NCBI GenBank assembly: GCA_003963305.1
Contig: RXJR01000020.1
Location: 1 to 46,205, forward strand
Direction: 5' to 3'
DNA length: 46,205 bases
Source of the DNA: Candidatus Melainabacteria bacterium
GTDB taxonomy: Bacteria > Cyanobacteriota > Vampirovibrionia > Obscuribacterales > Obscuribacteraceae
Under the pieces are notes generated by a model, which was not told the origin of the DNA, made no database searches, and worked only from the letters and a program-made list of their open reading frames with translations. Made by a program: the position numbers and the translations under genes. This document shows, piece by piece, positions 16,078-24,023 of the stretch. Numbering within the stretch: position 1 is the first letter of the stretch; each line of letters begins with the position of its first letter.

Positions 16078-16497
16078 TTACCTCACACGCATTTCGTACT
16101 CCGGCGGTCCCCAGGAACGCATCTCCTTGGAGACCTTAACCACCCGACCGGCCGACTGGAAGAATTTCTCCACGTAGCTGGCAGCGATTGCCTCCACGGC
16201 AACGTGGATAAAGTCATCACTGTCAGTCCGGACTTCGGATGGTGCCAAGATCATCGCGAACACATATCCGTCATCAAGCCTCGTCTTAAGCCTGTGACTG
16301 GTCTCCTCGATGATGCGTTCAACTCGCGGCATCGCCGCCGAAAGCTGAGCGTCGCGCGCAGCTTTCACCGCCGCGGCTTGAGCCTGCTCCATTTTTCTAC
16401 GATCCTCGCGTTCAGCATCGAAGTTCTTCGCGAGGTTCTGTTGCTCGAGTATCTGCGCAAGCGCACGCGCAGCCGATTCATGATTGCTGCTAAGCAT
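16078..16497 (-). CDS. Hypothetical protein, paralogue of 9777-10193 (about 139 aa)
   Basis: Coiled-coil-like N-terminal half rich in Ala/Gln/Glu and an alpha/beta C-terminal half. Shares the QLSA, VxRII, SEV and AxxASYxxxFFxxAGRVV signature with 9777-10193. The two ATGs at 16503 and 16497 are both possible; GGAG lies 3 and 9 nt upstream respectively, so 16497 is preferred. Function unknown. Confidence 0.75.
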   Translation of the reverse strand: MLSSNHESAARALAQILEQQNLAKNFDAEREDRRKMEQAQAAAVKAARDAQLSAAMPRVERIIEETSHRLKTRLDDGYVFAMILAPSEVRTDSDDFIHVAVEAIAASYVEKFFQSAGRVVKVSKEMRSWGPPEYEMRVR

Positions 16498-16538
16498 TTC
16501 CATGTTCTCCAGTTAACTGCATGACGATTGGTTTATAG

Positions 16539-16844
16539 TCAGACGTTACCGACCAACTGGCTGAGCTCAGCCAGCACACAATCCGGATTGTGAGTCATCG
16601 CCGGATCATCGATGGCACGGCGCTCGTACGCGCTGCCGCGCACATTCATGCGCGACTTGCAGCACGGGCACTCGTAGTAATCGGGCTCGCCGAATCCAGT
16701 CAGATGCGGTTCCAAACCCAATGCATGCGAAGCAAACGCCGTGCGCAAGCGATCGACGAGTTGTCGAGTTTTCGGCTCGACAACCATGATTACAGCCACG
16801 TCAACACCAGCAGCCTCGGCGACTTTCTTCGGATCTTCGAACAT
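16539..16844 (-). CDS. Small zinc-ribbon-like protein (101 aa)
   Basis: An N-terminal helical half is followed by a probable zinc site: YECPCCKSRM (Cys-x2-Cys) and MTHNPDCVLA (His-x3-Cys) about 30 residues later. Similar C2HC arrangements occur in many small phage and plasmid proteins. AAGGA lies about 7 nt upstream of the ATG. Metal binding is inferred; the partner (DNA, RNA or protein) is unknown. Confidence 0.75.
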   Translation of the reverse strand: MFEDPKKVAEAAGVDVAVIMVVEPKTRQLVDRLRTAFASHALGLEPHLTGFGEPDYYECPCCKSRMNVRGSAYERRAIDDPAMTHNPDCVLAELSQLVGNV

Positions 16845-16894
16845 TTTGATTCCTTAGTGTTCTGACCTGTGACACCTGTGACAATTCGATCGAT

Positions 16895-17389
16895 TCAACG
16901 CTGCCGGCAAGACGGCACGGTAACGCGAACCCTCTTGCCGCCGCGCGGACGCGAACCCTGCCGATCGACGTTGAGGTCGAACAGCAGAGTGTCAAACGTC
17001 AGACAGACAACCCAGACAGAGAGCGCCAGAATCAGCGACGACTCGAACATGGGCAACCATCCGTCGAATTCCAGCACAGCGGATTTGCGCCCGATATGCT
17101 GCACCTGAGCCAGAGCCAGTGCGCTGATGAAGAACGGTGCCAAAACGCTCTTCGCCTCCATTTTGAAGTCGAAGAAAAATTTGCCGTTGCTGATCTGACT
17201 CACCACCCAGAGCACAAGCGCGACCTCAACGAGATCGCCGAGGGTGGCAATGAACAGCATAAAGCCGAATCTTGCCGCAGAGAGGATGTCCCCGGAAAAG
17301 ACAACACCGGGGACCATGGGCAGCACGAAGTAGCTGACCAGAGTCAACGTTGCGATTCTTCGCAGAGAACTATTAATGAGTTCCGACAT
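16895..17389 (-). CDS. Multi-span membrane protein (164 aa), E-led
   Basis: Four probable membrane helices (about residues 12-33, 40-62, 80-98, 112-132) and a strongly basic C-terminal tail (RQGSRPRGGKRVRVTVPSCRQR), which may face the cytoplasm and bind nucleic acid or lipid. The start at 17389 has AGGAG about 8 nt upstream. Preceded by E element 2. No family recognised. Confidence 0.75.
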   Translation of the reverse strand: MSELINSSLRRIATLTLVSYFVLPMVPGVVFSGDILSAARFGFMLFIATLGDLVEVALVLWVVSQISNGKFFFDFKMEAKSVLAPFFISALALAQVQHIGRKSAVLEFDGWLPMFESSLILALSVWVVCLTFDTLLFDLNVDRQGSRPRGGKRVRVTVPSCRQR

Positions 17390-17490
17390 TTTAGTCTCCT
17401 GATTTAGAGTGTTTTGGAAGATTCCATCGAGCCGCAAGAAGCATCACCTCACCTCTCGATGAGGTCTTTGAAATGCTCCAGCAGGTTCTC

Positions 17491-17536
17491 CGACCTTCCT
17501 GAATACGCACAAGACATGCGCATTCAGCAAAGTTGG
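17491..17536 (-). promoter_or_regulatory. E element 2
   Basis: Minus strand: CTGAATGCGCA, a 7-nt loop, TGCGTATTCAG, complete 11-bp inner stem with one G-U pair; outer arms CAACTTT / AAGGTCG pair less well. The third arm is weak (AGGT/ACCT). Leads the 164-aa membrane protein. Confidence 0.8.
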
Positions 17537-17577
17537 CGAAAGCCAGACTCGAATCGGAACCAGAGTCAGATGAGAGT

Positions 17578-17601
17578 GAAGTCGGCTGTGAAGCCGACTT
17601 C
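17578..17601 (-). terminator. Gene-end hairpin after the 149-aa gene
   Basis: GAAGTCGGCT / AGCCGACTTC, about 10 bp with a 4-nt loop, 25 bp past the stop. No U-tract on the minus strand. Confidence 0.6.
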
Positions 17602-17625
17602 TTTGTTGGGTCAGGTCAGTGCGGC

Positions 17626-18075
17626 TCACCATGCAGCAGACATGGTCACACCGGTGGTGAAACTAATCCCATCGTCTGAGTAGACGACGGTTTCGAAACA
17701 CACATTTCCGGCTCGGTCCGTTCCCTCCATCTGGAGATCAATCGGGCCAAGCTCTCCGAGTTCTCGCTTCAGGAAGCCAAACAGAGGCTCTGAAATCGAG
17801 CTTCGCTCGGCGTAAGCGCAAACTTTCTCGAATTTCAGCGAAGAGCCGCACGCGGCGTTATCGCTGTCATCCGTGTGAACCCAGATGCCATCAATGATGA
17901 CACTGAGTTTGCCACGCGGCGACCTGACAGGGCTGCGGGCAATCACGATCTGAATCGATTTTCCTCTCGCCCCGGTGAACCGAGCGAAGACCTCGGAACA
18001 ACCAAGAATCGACTCGTCGATCAGATGTCTGGCCGCTGCTTCGAGCCACAACGACGCTTTTGTTCTTTCCGTCAT
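17626..18075 (-). CDS. Hypothetical soluble protein (149 aa)
   Basis: Mixed alpha/beta, no membrane segment; contains RSPVRSPRGKLSVIIDGIWV and a C-terminal strand-rich part (VCFETVVYSDDGISF). The ribosome binding site is excellent (GAGGAGG about 8 nt upstream). Family not recognised. Confidence 0.7.
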   Translation of the reverse strand: MTERTKASLWLEAAARHLIDESILGCSEVFARFTGARGKSIQIVIARSPVRSPRGKLSVIIDGIWVHTDDSDNAACGSSLKFEKVCAYAERSSISEPLFGFLKRELGELGPIDLQMEGTDRAGNVCFETVVYSDDGISFTTGVTMSAAW

Positions 18076-18129
18076 GACTGTTCACCTCCTCTCGAAAGTG
18101 CCCGCCCTGGAATTGAGGCGAAGCGAGGT

Positions 18130-18157
18130 CTGACAGCCAGCTGATGCCGGCTGTCAG
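18130..18157 (-). terminator. Gene-end hairpin after the large S1-domain gene
   Basis: Perfect 9-bp stem CTGACAGCC / GGCTGTCAG with a 10-nt loop, 39 bp past the stop of 18196-19875. No U-tract. Confidence 0.6.
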
Positions 18158-18195
18158 TTTCTTTGTAGTCGCGCTGTTAACTGAACATATCAGTT

Positions 18196-19875
18196 TTACG
18201 CCAGACGAGCGGCGAGCGCAGCCTGCAGCTTGTCACCAATGGCGGTGCCAGGCGCGGTCAAGTGCGGTTGGGTATTACCGCCCTTTCTCTTGTCCTTGCC
18301 GCCATTCTTTCCGGTTTTGCCCTGACCGGGCTTGCCTCCTTTACCCTTGCCGCGACGGTCCTGCTCATTGCCGGCCTTCGAATGCACCGTATACCCGGGC
18401 GCATTGGTCTTCTCACCGAAGGTCCAAACGCGAGGGGGCCGGTTCTTCGATTGCTTCGGATGAGCGGGACCACGCATGGAAAGATCGACCTTCGGCATGC
18501 TCGCTCCTGTCTTCTCGTCCACTCGCCGGAACTTGTGCGCAACCCGCACATGCACCTGGTCGCCGATCTTGAAAACACGGCGCTGGCGCGTTCCTTTCAC
18601 GAACGGCACCTGGTTGCACCGCAGAACACCGGCAAGCTCGGTCCCGACCTTGACGAAATACAGAAACCGAGGCTCCTGACCATCTTTTCCGGGATGGGTG
18701 AGAATGTTCACGACAGTGCCGTCGACATCCTGCCCTTCAGAGAGCCACTCGTAATCTCGCTCGATCGCCGCCAGAGTCTCCTTTCGAGTTGTGGCGGTCT
18801 TGGTGATGTTCCCCTCGTAAGCCTTGAGGAGTTCATCCAGCGGAACACTAATCCGCATCGAGACGAAGCAGGTGTTCTTCTGTCGACTGGTCGAAACTAC
18901 CTTAACCCACTCGACAGTTCCTTTCGCAGGCACCGAGCCGATATCGAAACTGCTGGGCAGCTCGCTTTGCGGCAGGAAGCAACGCACCCCATTGTAAAAG
19001 CCCAGCAGACCAGGCTGACCGACGACCCGTTTGAAGGTCACTTGAAAGCGCCGCTCCGCAGCAGCGAAGCCGCGCAGTTCCTCCCATGCCTTCGAACGAG
19101 GTCCCTTCTTGTCACCGAGCGACTTCTTCGTTTCGGTGACAGGCGTGACCGTGCCCTCGTCGGCTGGCGCAGCCTGAGCCATCACCTCCTCGAGCGCACC
19201 GCAGGAGTGCTCGGTCTCGGTGAAGAGCAGAGGACTGCGAACCGGGGGTCCGTCCTCAGGAACAGGATCGACCACGTTGGTGCAACCGAGGAAACACGTC
19301 TTCGCATCCTCAATCGCCGCCGCCAAACCAGGACTCATCTCATCCGCCGGACCGTCCACCAGATACTGGGCCGCAACGGGATCGAGCCCACCAGCCAGAG
19401 GGTTGGTGACCCCGAGCACGAACGTATGCGACTCCGAAGCGCTGACGTGCGCGCCAACGAACCTGGAGAGCTCTTCGCCCTGCCCCTCGGCGTCAACCGC
19501 ATCCGAGGGAATCTCCACGCCGAACATCATGTGAGTGAAATCGTTGACCGGCATCTGACCGAGGTCGAGTCCATGACCAGGGTAGGTGATAAGAGCGACC
19601 GTACCAGGGTCTCGGTGGTTGATTTGCATGTTCCGCTCCCGTTCCTGAAGTTCGCGGTACTTCTGCCCAGCCGTCTCTTTCTTGCTCAGGGCGAGCTGCA
19701 GCGCGTCCTTCTCCTGGGACACGATGTCCACAGTGAGCGTGTCGCCCTTCTTGGGGTTAACGTCACCGAATGCGGCGGTTGGCAGAAAGCCCCGACGACC
19801 GTCCGCGAGTTTGACAACGACGCCCGCCTTCTTCTTCGAAGAGACAGTGCCGGTGATGTTGTTGAGATTGATCAT
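18196..19875 (-). CDS. Multi-domain S1-like RNA-binding protein (about 559 aa)
   Basis: The N-terminal ~65 residues form an S1/OB domain (ITGTVSSKKKAGVVVKLADGRRGFLP...DTLTVDIVSQ). Residues about 270-500 contain at least two more S1-like units (LLGFYNGVRCFLPQSEL..., then DGTVVNIL...FVKVGTELAGVLRCNQVPFV...GDQVHVRV). The C-terminus is a basic, Gly/Lys-rich tail (GKGKGGKPGQGKTGKNGGKD). The C-terminal half aligns with 20517-21212. ATG 19875 is 8 nt from AAGGA; ATG 19881 is too close. It probably binds RNA, perhaps the structured leaders of this element. Preceded by F repeat 1. Confidence 0.85.
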   Translation of the reverse strand: MINLNNITGTVSSKKKAGVVVKLADGRRGFLPTAAFGDVNPKKGDTLTVDIVSQEKDALQLALSKKETAGQKYRELQERERNMQINHRDPGTVALITYPGHGLDLGQMPVNDFTHMMFGVEIPSDAVDAEGQGEELSRFVGAHVSASESHTFVLGVTNPLAGGLDPVAAQYLVDGPADEMSPGLAAAIEDAKTCFLGCTNVVDPVPEDGPPVRSPLLFTETEHSCGALEEVMAQAAPADEGTVTPVTETKKSLGDKKGPRSKAWEELRGFAAAERRFQVTFKRVVGQPGLLGFYNGVRCFLPQSELPSSFDIGSVPAKGTVEWVKVVSTSRQKNTCFVSMRISVPLDELLKAYEGNITKTATTRKETLAAIERDYEWLSEGQDVDGTVVNILTHPGKDGQEPRFLYFVKVGTELAGVLRCNQVPFVKGTRQRRVFKIGDQVHVRVAHKFRRVDEKTGASMPKVDLSMRGPAHPKQSKNRPPRVWTFGEKTNAPGYTVHSKAGNEQDRRGKGKGGKPGQGKTGKNGGKDKRKGGNTQPHLTAPGTAIGDKLQAALAARLA

Positions 19876-19884
19876 GTTCATCGT

Positions 19885-19981
19885 CCTTGATTGAGCGCAT
19901 CAGCGCTTGCCTGTTGCGATACCGGTGCTGGTGGCACCGTATTTACTTTTTCGCCAGGGTCGTGACCCGGGCGATCTGGCA
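19885..19981 (-). promoter_or_regulatory. F leader repeat 1
   Basis: About 97 bp, roughly 90% identical to F repeat 2 (20407-20504). It contains, in minus-strand order, a GGGTC/GACCC hairpin, a CGGTGC-CACCA-GCACCG hairpin and an AGCGC/GCGCT hairpin, then AAGGA and the start codon. Leader of the large S1 protein. Confidence 0.8.
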
Positions 19982-20067
19982 AACGACAAAGCATGCTTCG
20001 TCGCATATCTGACCTCTCACTTGACCGGACGGATTTCTCCGTCTGTGTGAAGAGCCTCGAATCGGTT

Positions 20068-20397
20068 TCACCGCCGCCGCACACCCTGGAAACGTTCGGA
20101 CGGAAAAGAGCCAACCGCCGGGAGCGTGGGAGTGTTGTTAACGAGACTGCGGACCCTGAGGTTGTTGAAGAACTTCCGCACAGCCGGGCTCGGGCCGCGA
20201 GGAATACGCCGAAGCGCGCTGAACATCAGGTCGTACTCGTCGAAGAGAACGAGAGGGTTCTGCATTCGTTCGGAGAGCTGTCGCGCAGCTGACCGACACT
20301 GCGCAAACCTGGCTGAGAAGGCGTTACACCCGAAACGCGAATCCCACTGAAGACCGCCCACAGTGATTTCCGGAGCGACAGTTTTCTGCTTGGTCAT
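20068..20397 (-). CDS. Hypothetical basic protein (109 aa), F-led
   Basis: Soluble and Arg/Ser-rich, with LVLFDEYDLMFSALRRIPRG in the middle and a basic C-terminus (PSERFQGVRRR). Lies between the two S1-domain genes and shares their leader family, so probably functions with them. ATG 20397 is 8 nt from AAGGA, the same geometry as in the S1 gene at 19875. No family recognised. Confidence 0.7.
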   Translation of the reverse strand: MTKQKTVAPEITVGGLQWDSRFGCNAFSARFAQCRSAARQLSERMQNPLVLFDEYDLMFSALRRIPRGPSPAVRKFFNNLRVRSLVNNTPTLPAVGSFPSERFQGVRRR

Positions 20398-20406
20398 CGT
20401 CATGTT

Positions 20407-20504
20407 CCTTGATTGAGCGCATCAGCGCTTGCATGTTGCGATACCGGTGCTGGTGGCACCGTAATCACCTGTTTCGCCCGGGTCGTAACCCGGACGATCT
20501 GGCA
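20407..20504 (-). promoter_or_regulatory. F leader repeat 2
   Basis: Near-copy of F repeat 1 with the same three hairpins. In the first hairpin the stem reads CCGGGT/ACCCGG. One 1-nt indel and about eight substitutions distinguish the copies. Leader of the 109-aa gene. Confidence 0.8.
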
Positions 20505-20516
20505 GCAGGCGAACAG

Positions 20517-21212
20517 TTATTCGCCTTCCGGCGCCGAAACAGCCCACGTCAGATCGACCTTGGGTTTCGACTTGCCGGTTTTCTGGTCGACCTTCGCGTA
20601 CTTGCGGTGCACGCGCACGTCGAACTTTTCGCCCTTCGCGAGCGTGCGACGAGTCTTGCTGCCGTCCACGAAGGGAAGATCTTGCTCGCGAATGGCGCCG
20701 ACGAGATGCTCTCCGATCTTGACGAAGTAGAGCAGATTCGCCTTGCCACGCTTCGGTTTCAGCTTGATCGAATGAAGCACGGTGCCGCTGACGGTGGCGC
20801 CCTCCTTGAGCCGGCCGAATTCCGCCAGCGCCGCCTTCTCGGACGCAGCCTGCTTGTCCAGACCGCGTTTACGCTTGACAGCGAGAGCCTGCCGCTCAGC
20901 AGCTTCCTGCTGGAGCTGCTCGATGGTCGCCGACAGGCGCGTGGTGACAAGCGCACTGCGCAGCTTGCGACTGGTCTTCACGACCTTGACCGAGAGCTCG
21001 TAGACCTCCTGGTCGGCGGTGCCGGCGATCTCGCTTTTGGCCAGATAGCACGGAATGCCCCGGAATCGCGCCATCAGCCAACCGGCGCTTTCGGCCGGTT
21101 TGAACTTGAGACTGACGGACTGCTCGGCTTCGAGCAGAACGCGCAGGGCTTGCCAGGCAACGCTACGCTTCGAGGGCTTCGTTTGCACGGGAGTGGTGGC
21201 ATCGATAGTCAT
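20517..21212 (-). CDS. S1-like RNA-binding protein (231 aa), paralogue of the 559-aa protein
   Basis: Aligns with the C-terminal half of 18196-19875: a first OB-like unit (WLMARFRGIPCYLAKSEI), a linker helix rich in Gln/Ala/Lys, and a second S1 unit (VSGTVLHSIKL...LLYFVKIGEHLVGAIREQDLPFV...FDVRVHRKYAKVDQKTGKSKPKVDL). The shared FVK(V/I)G...PFV...HxKxxxVDxKTG...KVDL signature is diagnostic of the pair. Start 21212 has a GGGAAAG ribosome binding site. Leader F3 precedes it. Confidence 0.82.
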   Translation of the reverse strand: MTIDATTPVQTKPSKRSVAWQALRVLLEAEQSVSLKFKPAESAGWLMARFRGIPCYLAKSEIAGTADQEVYELSVKVVKTSRKLRSALVTTRLSATIEQLQQEAAERQALAVKRKRGLDKQAASEKAALAEFGRLKEGATVSGTVLHSIKLKPKRGKANLLYFVKIGEHLVGAIREQDLPFVDGSKTRRTLAKGEKFDVRVHRKYAKVDQKTGKSKPKVDLTWAVSAPEGE

Positions 21213-21231
21213 GCTTGCTTTCCCTTTCTCT

Positions 21232-21283
21232 AACTGAGCACAATGCTCTCCATGTTTTGGCACCGATGCTGGTGGCATCGGAC
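21232..21283 (-). promoter_or_regulatory. F leader repeat 3 (diverged)
   Basis: Shares TGAGC, CATGTT and the ACCGnTGC-TGGTG-GCAnCG hairpin with F1/F2. In F1/F2 the stem pair is GGTGC/GCACC; here it is GATGC/GCATC, a compensatory change with the loop conserved. Confidence 0.65.
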
Positions 21284-21314
21284 CAAGCCGGCTTGTGGAT
21301 GGTCAACTCCTCAA

Positions 21315-21343
21315 CATGGGCTGATGCAGACCACCAGCCCATG
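21315..21343 (-). terminator. Gene-end hairpin after the M50 protease gene
   Basis: CATGGGCTG / CAGCCCATG, perfect 9 bp with an 11-nt loop, 16 bp past the stop. No U-tract. Confidence 0.6.
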
Positions 21344-21358
21344 CTGTTATTTAGCAAC

Positions 21359-22537
21359 CTAACCGATCAGGTTCATAACGATGTGCTTGATGTCGTTGCA
21401 GAAACCGTAGAGCATAAAGCACACCATCAACCCAGCGCCAATCTTCTGAGCAAGAATGCGCTTGGGCGCCGCGAGGGGTTTACCTCGCACCGCTTCGAGC
21501 AGGTAGAAGATCAGGTGTCCGCCATCCAGGACAGGCACAGGCGCAAGATTGATCAGACCCAGTCCCATCGAGATCACGAACAAGCTCCAGCCGTAATTGA
21601 ACATTCCGGATTCGTAGGCAGCGGCACCTTGCTGAGCCATGTATATGATTCCACGCACCTCAATGTCGCTCGCCTTCAGAGAGTCAGGCTTTTTCACCAG
21701 GTGAAAAGCCATACCCAGCCCCTCAAACGTTTTGAAAAACGTCTCCTCAGTTTTCTCCCAGGCCAGGCTAAGCGTTTCGCCCAGAGGTCTCCGGTAAAAG
21801 ACGCGCTCAATAATCGGGCTCGTCCGCATGCCGATGTGACCGTCACTGTCAGGGATAACCAACGCAGGCACAGAGATACCGCCACGATCAAGCATGATAG
21901 TGACAGGCGCACCCTTGTAGCGCTCCATGACCGACCTCAAAGCCAGTGGATCAGTGACACTTGTGCCGCCCACCGAGACGATTCGGTCGTTGATCATGAT
22001 GCCCGAATTGCGAGCGATGGAAGGAACGTCAGAGAGTTCATCGACCACCGAACGTAATTCCTTGAGCGGCTGACCATAGTAGGCGTACAGTCCGAACAGC
22101 AAGATGAACGCCGAGATGACATTGGCAGCGGGACCCGCCAGAGCAACAAGAGCTCGCTGCCAGAGCGGGAAGACTTTCAAGCCCTCGAACTCACCGAACG
22201 TGATGCTCTCGTCGGCCAGCTCCGGTATGGAGACGAAGCCTCCAAACGGGAACCAACCGATGCGCCATTGCGTTTCCTTCCAAGTGCCGAGCACAAAAGA
22301 GTATTTGAGTGAACCGAAGCCGACGCTGAAGACGGGGGTCTGCATGCCGCAGCGCCGAGCCACTGACCAATGAGCGAGCTCATGGAAGGTGATCACCATC
22401 ATGCAGCCAAACCAGATCGCTGCATATGCCGGCACACCGCCGCCCATGGAGACAACCGCCCGTTCCACCGATTCGATACCACCCATCCAGGCAAACGCCA
22501 TGGCTGATGGTAAATGTCTGAGCAAACGAAGTTTCAT
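21359..22537 (-). CDS. M50-family intramembrane zinc metalloprotease (RseP/site-2 protease type)
   Basis: 392 residues. HELAH (His52-Glu53...His56) lies in the first conserved membrane helix and the third ligand Asp338 in NLAPVPVLDGG, as in RseP/S2P. A single PDZ domain lies between them (about 170-235: SDVPSIARNSGIMINDRIVSVGGTSV), with membrane segments near 40-58, 120-140, 310-330 and 365-385. Such enzymes cut single-span proteins inside the membrane, classically anti-sigma factors. Several small single-span proteins in this arm could be substrates. AGGAG is 9 nt upstream of the start. Confidence 0.93.
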   Translation of the reverse strand: MKLRLLRHLPSAMAFAWMGGIESVERAVVSMGGGVPAYAAIWFGCMMVITFHELAHWSVARRCGMQTPVFSVGFGSLKYSFVLGTWKETQWRIGWFPFGGFVSIPELADESITFGEFEGLKVFPLWQRALVALAGPAANVISAFILLFGLYAYYGQPLKELRSVVDELSDVPSIARNSGIMINDRIVSVGGTSVTDPLALRSVMERYKGAPVTIMLDRGGISVPALVIPDSDGHIGMRTSPIIERVFYRRPLGETLSLAWEKTEETFFKTFEGLGMAFHLVKKPDSLKASDIEVRGIIYMAQQGAAAYESGMFNYGWSLFVISMGLGLINLAPVPVLDGGHLIFYLLEAVRGKPLAAPKRILAQKIGAGLMVCFMLYGFCNDIKHIVMNLIG

Positions 22538-22561
22538 TGCTGAAGCTCCTCTGTTGGGAAA

Positions 22562-22575
22562 CGGTTTTACAACCG
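22562..22575 (-). terminator. Small hairpin after the 127-aa gene
   Basis: CGGTT / AACCG with a 4-nt loop, in the 63-bp gap before the M50 gene. Weak, no U-tract. Confidence 0.35.
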
Positions 22576-22600
22576 CCTCGCGTTTACATGCGATCTGAAA

Positions 22601-22984
22601 TTATTCGATGTCGCAGGATGACTCGCCGCATTTGAGCTGATTTTCCATCTTCTCGATGAGAGGGAAAGTGCTCCGATAGAAGGAGAGTGCCGTGGCAGCC
22701 TCGCCCTCGGTGACAAGCTGATCGCCCAGATCAATTTGCCTCTGGGCTTCAGCAACCAGCGCCCTGGCTTCGACATTTTCAGGATGTTTGTTGGCATTCG
22801 CCAACGCCAGGCGATGACGGTGCAAAGCTTCCTGCCGATAGGTAAGAACCAATTCCTGCACAACAGGCTCGAGTCTAAAGACTTTGCCGGCGGTTCCAAG
22901 GGTGACAAACAAAGTGCAGGCGCTCCCGATCATGTTCAGCACAATCATCACGAGAAGCCAGGTGTGAGTATTTGAATGTCTCAT
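22601..22984 (-). CDS. Membrane-anchored helical protein, paralogue of 12589-12963 (127 aa)
   Basis: N-terminal membrane helix (about residues 8-30) followed by a helical domain and a CGESSCD tail matching the CGQSYC tail of the paralogue. Shared residues: YRQ, KxPENVEA, Q, DQL, EN-x-L-x-CG-x-S-x-C. It lies directly upstream of the M50 protease gene and has the single-span topology of that family's substrates. GGAG about 8 nt upstream of the start. Confidence 0.78.
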   Translation of the reverse strand: MRHSNTHTWLLVMIVLNMIGSACTLFVTLGTAGKVFRLEPVVQELVLTYRQEALHRHRLALANANKHPENVEARALVAEAQRQIDLGDQLVTEGEAATALSFYRSTFPLIEKMENQLKCGESSCDIE

Positions 22985-23047
22985 TTTGAGTCTCCGTTTT
23001 TGATGTCAATTAGACATCGGTGATTGCGAGAAAACAAAACTGCTGCA

Positions 23048-23062
23048 AGCGGCAACTCCGCT
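23048..23062 (-). terminator. Probable terminator after the 129-aa gene
   Basis: AGCGG / CCGCT stem, 5-nt loop, followed within 15 nt on the minus strand by a T-rich stretch (AGTTTTGTTTTC). Confidence 0.45.
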
Positions 23063-23098
23063 AAGCGATTCGCCGCCTCAGATGCTATTCGTGCAGTA

Positions 23099-23488
23099 TC
23101 ACTGCCCGAGCAAGTAGCTTCCGATTCCATAGACCGCAATCAGACCAGCTTTTGCTTCCAGCTGGCTGAGAACTCTAGGAATCTTTTCTGCCTTGGTTGA
23201 CTGATTGCTGTACCTGACACTGCTTCCGACGATGGCAGCAATGTCGAACTTGCGCCAGGATTCGCCGTCATAGACGACTCCTGTGAAAAATCCAGAGTAA
23301 CCGCGCAAACGACATTTCCTGGTTTTGCCGGCGCGATTAGCCCGACCCTGTTCATCGAGGTGGCAATCGATTTTGATGTCACCTCTTTGAAGTTGGTCAG
23401 GCAATTTATACCGAGGATAGTACGGGGCGAGATACGCAGCCACATACACCTTGCCCGTGAGGGCAATCGGGTCTGTGTCCTTTTTCAT
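23099..23488 (-). CDS. Hypothetical protein (129 aa)
   Basis: Soluble, with a basic Cys-containing middle (TRKCRLRGYSGFF) and a C-terminal hydrophobic patch (LIAVYGIGSYLLG). Start uncertain: ATG 23488 has a weak GAG upstream; ATG 23530 adds a Cys-rich MVTCCDCSQ segment without a ribosome binding site. No family recognised. Confidence 0.65.
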   Translation of the reverse strand: MKKDTDPIALTGKVYVAAYLAPYYPRYKLPDQLQRGDIKIDCHLDEQGRANRAGKTRKCRLRGYSGFFTGVVYDGESWRKFDIAAIVGSSVRYSNQSTKAEKIPRVLSQLEAKAGLIAVYGIGSYLLGQ

Positions 23489-23559
23489 AAGTTTCTCGCT
23501 AAGTTGCGAACAGTCACAGCACGTGACCATTTCATTTGTTAGAGCGTGGTGCGAAGCTG

Positions 23560-23874
23560 TTACTTGACGCGCCGCACCATGAATTCAGCAGAACACTGCC
23601 CGGGCAATCTGTCACCACATGTGACACTAAAGCCACGCTTGCGCATGATCTGAAGTGCCCGTGTTATCACTGATTGATCGGGCGCGACAAGAAGCTGAAC
23701 CGCGATCAAACTATTGTTCTGAGCTGAGCCGCGGTCTTTCAACTCTACGACTCGACGTTCGAGTTGTTCGGCAAAGGCTTGAGCCTGAGCCTCAAATTCG
23801 CTGATATAGGCGTCGTTCACATATACATTCCAGTTGGCTGGAAGATATGGATTCCGCCTTCTCTCTATGCTCAT
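23560..23874 (-). CDS. Hypothetical soluble protein (104 aa), E-led
   Basis: Helical N-terminal half (EAQAQAFAEQLERRVVELKD) followed by strand-helix-strand with ITRALQIMRKRGFSVTC. The helix-then-strand unit resembles one in 31945-32241 (GKRRLENRGYLVEF). AGGAG about 8 nt before the ATG. E element 3 precedes it. Family unknown. Confidence 0.72.
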   Translation of the reverse strand: MSIERRRNPYLPANWNVYVNDAYISEFEAQAQAFAEQLERRVVELKDRGSAQNNSLIAVQLLVAPDQSVITRALQIMRKRGFSVTCGDRLPGQCSAEFMVRRVK

Positions 23875-23906
23875 TTGCGAACTCCTGACTTAATTTGGAG
23901 TAAACG

Positions 23907-23960
23907 CGGCCCTCCCGAATACGCACCATATCCGCACCGTGTGCGCATTCAGAAAAGTCG
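23907..23960 (-). promoter_or_regulatory. E element 3
   Basis: Minus strand: CGACTTT-T-CTGAATGCGCA, 16-nt loop (the longest of the set), TGCGTATTCGG-G-AGGGCCG. The inner stem is kept with two wobble pairs; the outer stem keeps most pairs through G-U. A gene-end hairpin (CGGCGG/CCGCCG, 23970-23991) lies upstream. Confidence 0.7.
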
Positions 23961-23969
23961 CGGCTTCAA

Positions 23970-23991
23970 CGGCGGAACCAAAATCCCGCCG
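23970..23991 (-). terminator. Gene-end hairpin after the pseudo-AAA+ gene
   Basis: CGGCGG / CCGCCG, 6 bp with a 10-nt loop, 32 bp past the stop of 24024-24572. No U-tract. Confidence 0.5.
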
Positions 23992-24023
23992 CTGATTGCT
24001 TGGGACTCTTGCCCGAACCGATA

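Noticed and set aside
18262-19890. 542-aa open frame on the plus strand opposite the S1-domain gene
   Set aside because: Antisense shadow in GC-rich DNA; the minus-strand frame has clear S1 domains and a ribosome binding site.
21215-22057. 280-aa plus-strand frame opposite the M50 protease
   Set aside because: Antisense shadow of a gene with clear catalytic motifs.
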